The notes beneath the pieces are model-generated. The model was not told the origin of the DNA. It ran no database searches and was given only the letters and a program-made list of their open reading frames with translations. Shown here piece by piece: positions 62,556-64,000 of a stretch of DNA of 64,000 nucleotides; the stretch's first letter is position 1, and the number at the start of each line of letters is the position of its first letter. The position numbers were made by a program, and so were the translations under genes. Where the stretch lies: positions 1-64,000 of the forward strand of contig JAISMG010000038.1 in NCBI GenBank assembly GCA_031276875.1. Reading direction: 5' to 3'. This DNA is from Candidatus Peribacteria bacterium (GTDB lineage: Bacteria; Patescibacteriota; Gracilibacteria; Absconditabacterales; Absconditicoccaceae).

Positions 62556-64000
62556 ATGAATAAACTCTTTTGATATCTCTTCTTCAGCCTTTTTTTACTC
62601 TTGGGAACTACACTTGCTCAAAGTGAATATCCCATTGAACAAACCACAGAAACGTCCATTCTCTGTGAAGATACTTTTACACTTAACGGACCAGAAACCG
62701 TGTATCTGGGAGAAACGTTGAATTATTCCATTTCCCCAACGGTAGACCCCAATTTGGTATTTCCTGTTTTTTATACACTCACCGTCAATAGTGAAGAAAA
62801 AAGCCAAGAAACCAGCAAAAATTCCCCTTTACAGCTTTCTTTTGATACAGAAGGAACACAAACCATCACTGCAACCATCACGAAAGGCGAATGTACCTAC
62901 ACCCTAGAAAAAACGCTGCATATTTACCAAAATGCTCTCGTATATTTTTGAGAAGATGAAAATGCTTTTCAGCTCAATTTTGAACAGAATTTTGCGAAAG
63001 AACATACCTACTTTAGTAAACTCTTGATGGAACGTAATACCCCTGAAGAAGAGATAAAAACGCTGCTTAGAACAAAACTTCGTGACCTTTCCTACAGTAA
63101 AGGGATTATTATTAAATACACCAATTTTGACCATATCCTGCACGCCTACATTGAACTGCTCCAACAAGGATTGATTGATGGAGAAGGAAAAAGTATCTAC
63201 ATCGTCAGCAGTAGAAATCAGTCCTTTACCAATAGAGTATTGTCACTATTTATTCCTGACCTTTCTCCTCAGCAAGTCTTTACTGTTAAGAGTTCAGATT
63301 TTTTGAACTTATTAGCTGTACTTTCAACGGAAATAAAACCTATCACTACCTTCGCAACTCCTCATAATCTCCAAAACCAACATACTGCACGATACTTTGT
63401 CCTTTCGTATTTGGTAGACCAAGCTATTATGCACGGCATTTCTTTGCATATCCTCGGAACGCTCTTTGTGATAACATTATTGGTATTAGTTATCAGTACC
63501 TTGAGGCAAATTGTGGGACTTTCGGTATTTGGAGTATATCATCCACTACTGTTTGCATTAACGCTTTTTCTCATTGGACGGAAAGCTACGTGTTTTTTTG
63601 TAGTCATTGCTTTGCTGGCAAATTTCATTTGTAGTACGTTTTCTCATTATATTCGTCTCTTACAAAGCGGGAAAATCAGCCTTTTAGTGTGTTTATACAT
63701 TTTTCTATTATTGGTCGGCTTCCGAATAGATGAACAGTTTGGAATAAATCTTTTGGGAACCACCACGCGAAACACCAATGCAATTATCTTGCCGATTGTT
63801 ATTTTTATTATGGTAAGTGATAAGCTGTTTGATACCTTTAATATCACTAAAAAATCTGGTCGAATATCTCTTTTGGAATTTGCTTTGATTACGTTTGTTT
63901 CACGGTGGATGTTGGATAATCAGCTTTTTAGAACGTTTCTTTTGAGTTATCCAGAAGTGTTATTGGTGGTACTGCTGGCGATTATCATTGTCGGAAGATT
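62556..64000 (+). CDS. 7TM protein of the inactive-transglutaminase/7TM family, runs off right edge
   Basis: Signal peptide MNKLFGYLFFSLFLLLGTTLAQS; STLRQIVGLSVFGVYHPLLFALTLFLIGRKATCFF and further TM helices. Confidence 0.75.

Overview
This 64 kb window is AT-rich and gene-dense. UGA is read as glycine (translation table 25), as in Absconditabacteria/SR1 and Gracilibacteria of the CPR. Conserved glycines fall on in-frame TGA: RarA Walker A GAP[G]CGKT, TrxR III[GG]GPAG, LeuRS KMSKRR[G]NVVNP, GroEL C-terminus GGM[G]GMDMY, Nudix LP[G]GF. The supplied six-frame track, made with standard stops, therefore splits most real genes; I rejoined them by hand. Core content: rarA (partial), mraY, trxB, leuS, murD, tRNA-Ser, rubrerythrin, truncated uvrB, comEC-like, groEL/groES, minor pilins, DedA-PAP2 fusion, peroxiredoxin. 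Accessory content of most interest: (1) a likely NrtR-type NAD regulon (nrtR, nadE, pncB, nicotinamidase-like, nadM-Nudix, NMNAT-like/methyltransferase fusion) with recurrent ATTGT-N7-ACAAT palindromes; (2) inside it, a TerY-P-like operon (PP2C, kinase with Zn-ribbon, cysteine hydrolase, VWA) that lacks internal TGA-Gly codons and seems to keep a TGA stop, suggesting import from a standard-code donor; (3) three copies of a conserved ~44-nt leader/small-RNA element between paired palindromic promoters, two of them within ~330-bp direct repeats; (4) LeuRS with inserted YunG-like and Nudix domains plus two copies of a 46-nt palindromic element read in frame; (5) an ATP-grasp/DUF1704, ATP-grasp and 7TM-transglutaminase-associated cluster at the right edge; (6) a giant MoxR-type ATPase beside a transglutaminase-VWA protein; (7) a possible DGR-type variable region at the FISUMP C-terminus. 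All functional names come from reading motifs by eye; no database search was run.
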